Assembly (NCBI GenBank): GCA_046349515.1
Contig: JAXMCE010000005.1
Span: 62,001 to 126,000, forward strand
Length of the DNA: 64,000 nt
Direction: 5' to 3'
Origin: JBGPGW01 sp046349515
Lineage (GTDB): Bacteria > Pseudomonadota > Alphaproteobacteria > CADEGL01
The translations under genes were made by a program, and so were the position numbers. This document shows positions 59,833 through 64,000 of this stretch, piece by piece. A model generated the notes under the pieces. It was not told where the DNA came from. It saw only the letters and a list, made by a program, of their open reading frames with translations, and did not search any database. Every line of letters begins with the position of its first letter. Positions within the stretch are counted from its first letter, which is position 1.

Positions 59833-60876
59833 ATGGCAGCCTATAAGCGGCATGACGGGGAAGCGGCGGCCTGGCGCTCCCGCGACGTTGGGGGCAAGGA
59901 CGGGATCGCCTTCGATCTTGGCCCGCGGCATGTCGCGGCGTTGAAGGACGATCTCCGTCGCGCCGTGGCGAAGGGGATCGCACGGGACGAGATCGGTCGC
60001 GCTGACTTCCCGCTCGCGCCCGTCGCCGATGACATCCGACGGCTCCGCGACACGATGGTGAAGGGACGGGGCATCGTGCTCATCCGCGGCATGCCGTTCG
60101 AGAATTGCTCACTCGACGAGATCGAGACCATGTTCTGGGGGCTCGGCACCCATTTCGGCAACGCCGTGTCGCAGAGCGTCATGGGCGACCGTCTCGGCCA
60201 CGTGATCGACGTGACCGATGTGGATCCCCATGCGCGCGCCTACCGCGCGCGGCGCGAGCTCAAGCTCCACACCGATCTCTCGGACGCCATCGCCTTCTGC
60301 TCGGTGCGCAAGGCTAAGGCGGGCGGTCTCAGCCAATTCGCAAGCGCGCTTGCGGTCCACGATGAGTTGCTGAGAAGCCGTCCGGACCTGCTCGCCATCC
60401 TCTACCGCGGTTTTCGCTGGCACCGCTTCGGCGAGCATGGCCCGAGCGAGGAGCCGGTGACGCCCTACCGCGTGCCGATCTTCTCGGAGCGGGACGGTCA
60501 GGTGAGCTGCCGCTACGTCCGCGCCTACATCCGGGAGGGTGCCCATGCCCTCTCCGTGCCGTTGACGGCAGAGGAGGAATCGGCCCTCGATGCCTTCGAC
60601 GAGGTCGCGGCGCGGCCAGATATGCATGTCGAATTCTTGCTCGAGCCGGGTGAGGTCGTGTTCTTCAACAACCTGACCGTGCTCCACGCGCGAACGGCCT
60701 TCGAGAACGCGCCAGGGCCGGATTCGAAGCGCCTCATCCTTCGCCTTTGGCTCGCCGTTCCAGGCGGACGTCCGACGGCTCCGGAAATCCAGATCTACTC
60801 GACCGGCCCCGAAGGAGGCGTGCCCCAGCAAGCGGGCCGTATGCCGACCTTCGAGCAGAAGGCGCTCGGATACTAG
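59833..60876 (+). CDS. TauD/TfdA-family dioxygenase (second of a tandem pair)
   Basis: This protein of 347 residues belongs to the same superfamily but to a different branch, near gamma-butyrobetaine/CAS-like hydroxylases: VLIRGMPFENCSLDE, H-x-D in LKLHTDLSDAIAFC, the distal His in NLTVLHARTAFENAP and Arg in SKRLILRLWLAV. It follows the first TauD gene by 25 bp with a GGGGAGGGG ribosome site. Having two unlike members in a row suggests two oxidation steps or different substrates. Confidence 0.92.
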   Translation: MAAYKRHDGEAAAWRSRDVGGKDGIAFDLGPRHVAALKDDLRRAVAKGIARDEIGRADFPLAPVADDIRRLRDTMVKGRGIVLIRGMPFENCSLDEIETMFWGLGTHFGNAVSQSVMGDRLGHVIDVTDVDPHARAYRARRELKLHTDLSDAIAFCSVRKAKAGGLSQFASALAVHDELLRSRPDLLAILYRGFRWHRFGEHGPSEEPVTPYRVPIFSERDGQVSCRYVRAYIREGAHALSVPLTAEEESALDAFDEVAARPDMHVEFLLEPGEVVFFNNLTVLHARTAFENAPGPDSKRLILRLWLAVPGGRPTAPEIQIYSTGPEGGVPQQAGRMPTFEQKALGY

Positions 60877-61015
60877 GGAACTACTTGTGGCATACCGCAT
60901 GCCAATCGAGGGGCCGAAATTCTAAAAAAATCATATAAAACAACATACTAAGAGATTCCAGTCATGCCGTTATGGTAAATGCTCGCATGAGCGAATCGAT
61001 AGCCGTACTTTCGAA

Positions 61016-61030
61016 TTAACCATCCGTTAA
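61016..61030 (+). promoter_or_regulatory. CtrA-type binding site in an AT-rich promoter region
   Basis: TTAA-CCATCCG-TTAA is an exact TTAA-N7-TTAA CtrA box, 114 bp before the CHAP-protein start. The surrounding 60877-61143 stretch is the most AT-rich part of the window (CTAAAAAAATCATATAAAAC) and holds no gene. CtrA is the alphaproteobacterial cell-cycle regulator that often controls cell-wall hydrolases. Confidence 0.55.
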
Positions 61031-61143
61031 GATCTTCAAATAGTTCACGATTTAGCTCACCGCAGTGCAAAAAAGGGTTGCGTATCCACAAATCGGTAAG
61101 GTAAACAGCCTCCCATCCGATCGGCCACTCCTAAGGGGGGAGG

Positions 61144-62013
61144 ATGACCGCGCTGCGGAAGATCTTCATTACAGCTTGTGTTTCTATTCTTGCGGTGACC
61201 ACTGCCATTGGTATGGCGGAGGCCAAGCCGCACCACCGCTCAACGAAGCCCGTAATGGCCAAGTCGGCGACGAAGGCCGGCGCCAAGGCCAAGGCGCGCT
61301 TCGTGACAGCTCGAGGCAAACACGCCCGAAAATCGGCGGTGGCCAAGAGAGAGGCCCCGAATCCCGGCCTCAACTGCGTCCAGTTCGTCAAAGCCGTATC
61401 TGACGTCGAACTGACCGGCGATGCCTGGATGTGGTGGCACCGGGCGGAAGGCGTCTACGAGCGCGGCGCGGAGCCGCGGAAGGACGCGATCCTGGTCTTC
61501 AAGCAAAGCGGCAAGATGACGCGTGGCCATGTCGCCCAGGTGACCGATATCATCGACGAGCGGAATATCCGCATCGACCATTCGAATTGGGCGCCGCGCG
61601 GCGGCCTCAAGGGGCAGGTCGCCCGCGACGTGGTCGTCCAGGACATCTCCGTCGCCAATGACTGGACATTGGTCCGCGTGTGGTACGACAAGGTCGAACA
61701 GTTCGGCCGTCCCTACCCGACCTATGGCTTCGTCTATTCGCCGTCGATCCGCGTTCAGTCGGCCTCGATCGGCTCCGGCGGCGAGGCGCTGCTCCACCGC
61801 GCGTCCTACGGGATGCCCGATGCCGGCACTGTCATGACGACAGCACCGCGGGGATTGCCCGTGCTCCGCGCAGGTTCGCCGCTTCCGGACCAACGGCGGG
61901 ACGAGTCCCTCTCCGGCCCGCAGAAGAATGTGAGTTGGCAATTGCCGTGGCCGGCCAATTCCTCCGGCCCCGAGGCGCTCTCGGAGAGAGAGAAGCGGCA
62001 ACTGAACCGGTAG
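61144..62013 (+). CDS. secreted CHAP-domain cell-wall hydrolase
   Basis: The 289-residue protein has a Sec signal (FITACVSILAVTTAIGMAEAK) and then a Lys/Ala-rich linker to about residue 70. The CHAP amidase/endopeptidase domain has its catalytic Cys in LNCVQFVKAVSDVE and His in RGHVAQVTDIID, with the Asn/Glu-type NIRIDHSNWAPRGG strand after it. The C-terminal 80 residues are Ser/Gly/Pro-rich. It would cut peptidoglycan in the periplasm. It has its own promoter region with a CtrA box and ends in a terminator. Confidence 0.92.
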   Translation: MTALRKIFITACVSILAVTTAIGMAEAKPHHRSTKPVMAKSATKAGAKAKARFVTARGKHARKSAVAKREAPNPGLNCVQFVKAVSDVELTGDAWMWWHRAEGVYERGAEPRKDAILVFKQSGKMTRGHVAQVTDIIDERNIRIDHSNWAPRGGLKGQVARDVVVQDISVANDWTLVRVWYDKVEQFGRPYPTYGFVYSPSIRVQSASIGSGGEALLHRASYGMPDAGTVMTTAPRGLPVLRAGSPLPDQRRDESLSGPQKNVSWQLPWPANSSGPEALSEREKRQLNR

Positions 62014-62037
62014 CGATTCGACCTTCGTCTGTGAACG

Positions 62038-62065
62038 ACAGCGCGACCTTGTGTCGCGCTGTTTT
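62038..62065 (+). terminator. intrinsic terminator after the CHAP gene
   Basis: A perfect 10-bp stem (ACAGCGCGAC / GTCGCGCTGT) with a 5-nt loop is followed by TTTC-GTT. It begins 25 nt after the CHAP stop codon. Confidence 0.8.
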
Positions 62066-62147
62066 CGTTCTGGGGCCTGTTCTAGTATGGCCGCGCGCAC
62101 CGGCTGCGGCCGGTCCCATCGAGAACGATCGACCAACGGAGGGAAGG

Positions 62148-62618
62148 ATGAAGCCCGAGTCCGACAGCAAGGCGAACTACCCGATGACGGCGGAAGGCAG
62201 CGCCTACCCCGACCGTCGCGTATGGAAGATCGACGATCTCGAATTCACGCCGTTCAATCGCTACGGCAACGACGTCGTGAAACTGTTCTGGGCACCGCTC
62301 ACCTTCGACCGCAAGACGGGGAAGGGGTGCTTTTTCATCCGCTTCCTTCCCGGCGGCACCTCGACGCCGCACGAGCATTTCGGGTTCGAGGAATTCTACG
62401 TCATCGAAGGCAGCGTGATCGACCATGACGGGGTCGAATACAAGGCCGGTCATTTCGTGTCTTTGAAGCCGGGCTCGAAGCACTTCTCCCATTCGCCTGG
62501 CGGCGCGCTCATGGTGGCGTGGCTCACAGACAACAATCGCGTGCTCGATGCGGGCGAGAAGATGTCTTGGGGCGCGCCGCAAGGTTGGGCGGCCGCGGCG
62601 GTGAAGAAGGCGAGCTGA
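62148..62618 (+). CDS. cupin-domain protein
   Basis: This single-domain cupin has 156 residues. The metal-binding strand is GTSTPHEHFGFEEFYVIEGSV (H-x-H-x-E type) and the second is GHFVSLKPGSKHFSHSPG. It resembles ChrR-like or acireductone-dioxygenase-type small cupins. Start ATG 62148 has GGAGGGAAGG immediately upstream. Its stop lies 48 bp before the SDR start, so they may be co-transcribed. Confidence 0.92.
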   Translation: MKPESDSKANYPMTAEGSAYPDRRVWKIDDLEFTPFNRYGNDVVKLFWAPLTFDRKTGKGCFFIRFLPGGTSTPHEHFGFEEFYVIEGSVIDHDGVEYKAGHFVSLKPGSKHFSHSPGGALMVAWLTDNNRVLDAGEKMSWGAPQGWAAAAVKKAS

Positions 62619-62665
62619 CCTCCGTCCGGGCGTCCGAGGTTCCCGCGAGCCGCGAGGTCCTTGCC

Positions 62666-63391
62666 GTGTCCAGCGATGCGGTGCTGCCCGCGGCTGGCCG
62701 GGTCGTCATGGTCTCGGGCGCCAATCGCGGCATCGGTTTGGCTGTCGCCCGCCGCCTCCATGCCGACGGCTATACATTGAGTCTCGGGGCGAGGAACGTT
62801 GCGGCCCTTGCGCGGGCCGTGGGCTCGCTCGGCGGGGAGCGCGTTTTGTGCTGTCGCTACGATGCCGACGACCGGGCCTCGGCGTCGGCCTGGGTCGATG
62901 CGACGGTCGCGCGCTTCGGCCGGATCGATGCGCTGGTCAACAATGCTGGCATCTTGCGCCGCTTTCCGCCCGATCAGCCGGACGAGGCGGCGCTCGACGA
63001 CATGTGGACCGTCAACGTCAAGGCGCCGTATCGCCTGACCGCGGCGGCATTGCCTCTTTTGCGCAAGACCGGGTCGGGACGGATCGTCAATGTGGTCTCG
63101 ACCGTCGGGCTTCGCTACAAGGGGGGCGTGCCCGGCTACGCCCTGACCAAATTTGCCGCGATGGCGCTGACCCACGTGATCCGCTACGCCGGATGGAACG
63201 ATGGCGTGCGCGTGACCGCGCTCTGTCCCGGCGAGACGCGCACCGACATGACGGCCGGCATCGTCGCGACGGGGCACCCGGCGACCGAGCCCGAGACGCT
63301 GGCCGCGATCGTGAGCCTCGTGATCGCCCTTCCCAATGAGGCGTCGGTCGCCGCCCTTCCGATCAACTGCGTGCTGGAGAGCACGGTTTAG
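62666..63391 (+). CDS. short-chain dehydrogenase/reductase
   Basis: This SDR has 241 residues from GTG 62666, which has GAGGT 7 nt upstream; the open frame reaches back to 62519 through the cupin gene and is not used. It has the cofactor motif VVMVSGANRGIGLAVARRLH, ALVNNAGILRRF, catalytic Ser in IVNVVSTVGLRYK and Tyr/Lys in PGYALTKFAAMALTH. It is a classical 3-oxoacyl-type reductase with an unknown substrate. Confidence 0.94.
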   Translation: MSSDAVLPAAGRVVMVSGANRGIGLAVARRLHADGYTLSLGARNVAALARAVGSLGGERVLCCRYDADDRASASAWVDATVARFGRIDALVNNAGILRRFPPDQPDEAALDDMWTVNVKAPYRLTAAALPLLRKTGSGRIVNVVSTVGLRYKGGVPGYALTKFAAMALTHVIRYAGWNDGVRVTALCPGETRTDMTAGIVATGHPATEPETLAAIVSLVIALPNEASVAALPINCVLESTV

Positions 63392-63406
63392 GAGCCGTCC
63401 ATCGGT

Positions 63407-64000
63407 ATGGCCGAGGAATCAAGCGCCCTCAAATCGGTGAAGCTCTACTTCCAGGTCGAGCGGATCTTCAATGAGCTGCGGGCGCGCGGCATCGCCGACA
63501 CGAGTCCGATTCGGGTCGAGGACATCATCGCGTTCGACCAGTACCACTACCTCGGGACCGAGACGATCGACGAGGCGATCCGAACGCTCGGCATCGGGCC
63601 CGAGCGGCACGTCCTTGATATCGGTGCCGGCATCGGCGGACCTGCGCGCTACCTGGCCGCGCGGGCGAAGTGCCGCGTCACCGCGGTCGAGCTTCAGTCG
63701 GCCCTCCACAAGACGGCGGTGACGCTCACGAAGCGCTGCGGCCTCGCGAAGCTGGTGCGGCACGTCAACGGCGACGTGCTCACGGTGCCGCTCGAGGCCC
63801 AGGGATTCGACGCCATGGTGAGCTGGCTTCTCTTCCTCCACATCGCCGAGCGTGTGCCATTGCTCACGCGGGTGCGCGCGGCGCTCAAGCCCGGCGCCCG
63901 CGTCTATGTCGAGGATTTCTTCGAGCGGGGACCGTTGACCGAAGCGGAGTGGGCCGACTTCCGCGACCAGGTTTACGCGCGGTGCTTGCCGCGTCTCAAG
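63407..64000 (+). CDS. class I SAM-dependent methyltransferase, 3' end outside the window
   Basis: The first 198 codons are present and the frame is still open at the right edge. The SAM motif is HVLDIGAGIGGPARYLAAR, with VTAVELQSALHKTAV and VKLYFQVERIFNELRARGI before it and EDIIAFDQYHYLGTETIDE just ahead of the SAM domain. That pre-domain is like sarcosine/dimethylglycine N-methyltransferases and related enzymes. ATG 63407 follows the SDR by 15 bp. The substrate cannot be assigned from the part seen. Confidence 0.9.
   Translation, partial: MAEESSALKSVKLYFQVERIFNELRARGIADTSPIRVEDIIAFDQYHYLGTETIDEAIRTLGIGPERHVLDIGAGIGGPARYLAARAKCRVTAVELQSALHKTAVTLTKRCGLAKLVRHVNGDVLTVPLEAQGFDAMVSWLLFLHIAERVPLLTRVRAALKPGARVYVEDFFERGPLTEAEWADFRDQVYARCLPRLK

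Noticed and set aside
1..64000. CRISPR arrays, insertion sequences, integrases, prophage or rRNA/tRNA genes
   Set aside because: I found no repeat-spacer pattern, transposase-like protein, phage gene or RNA gene by reading; a search with tRNA and IS tools would settle it.

Overview
The window is about 64 kb of GC-rich, densely packed bacterial DNA. I see no rRNA, tRNA, CRISPR array, insertion sequence or integrase. A full TTAA-N7-TTAA CtrA-type site, a FixJ/FixK-like regulator group with a matching FNR/FixK box, and the many Rieske, TauD, RidA and PotABCD-type genes all suggest an alphaproteobacterium, probably an uncultured soil or sediment Rhodospirillales/Rhizobiales-like lineage. The rank below class is a guess from gene content.

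Layout. 1-1400: the end of a dTDP-sugar gene (rmlA) and a small two-repeat protein. 1.5-11.8 kb: a Rieske oxygenase, a divergent acyl-CoA dehydrogenase, an ABC-F ATPase, a large C45-type Ntn hydrolase, then amidohydrolase, CobW GTPase, SMP-30 lactonase and a small unknown protein. 11.8-16.8 kb: a five-gene minus-strand catabolic operon (TauD, two-domain VOC protein, FAD monooxygenase, aldo/keto reductase, PuuE-like deacetylase). 17.0-25.4 kb: a 2-hydroxyacid dehydrogenase, a GMC oxidoreductase, a complete polyamine-type ABC transporter operon and a divergent TcuA-like flavoprotein. 25.4-26.4 kb: an arginase-family ureohydrolase.

26.65-32.06 kb is the clearest specialised system: npdG-cofE-cofD-cofC-fbiC, a complete coenzyme F420 biosynthesis operon. 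Its last three junctions are 4-bp GTGA overlaps. An orphan PotD-like binding protein follows, closed by a strong bidirectional terminator. 33.4-36.4 kb holds an enoyl-CoA hydratase and an ADP-forming acyl-CoA synthetase.

36.5-39.5 kb is a stress and micro-oxic regulatory island: Hsp20 (with an upstream FNR/FixK box and a hairpin over its ribosome binding site), a FixJ-type regulator, a lone receiver domain and a Crp/Fnr regulator. 39.6-49.1 kb is rich in amine and imine chemistry: RidA, flavin amine oxidase, alpha/beta hydrolase, a Rieske-like protein that has lost Rieske ligands, a PLP D-cysteine desulfhydrase-type enzyme, a cupin, patatin, CBS protein and DadA-like oxidase. 49.3-60.9 kb carries a CocE-type hydrolase, a three-domain RidA fusion, an SDR, a secreted unknown, a coupled metallo-beta-lactamase/luciferase-like pair, and a plus-strand module of CMD protein, beta-hydroxyacid dehydrogenase, ALDH and two TauD dioxygenases. 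60.9-64 kb: an AT-rich promoter region with the CtrA box, a secreted CHAP hydrolase, a cupin, an SDR and a methyltransferase cut by the window edge.

Overall this is a catabolic chromosome segment with almost no local LysR/GntR/TetR-type regulators, in which an F420 cofactor operon sits among flavin- and iron-dependent oxidases. Exact substrates cannot be read from the sequence. All family calls are from motif recognition; no database search was run.
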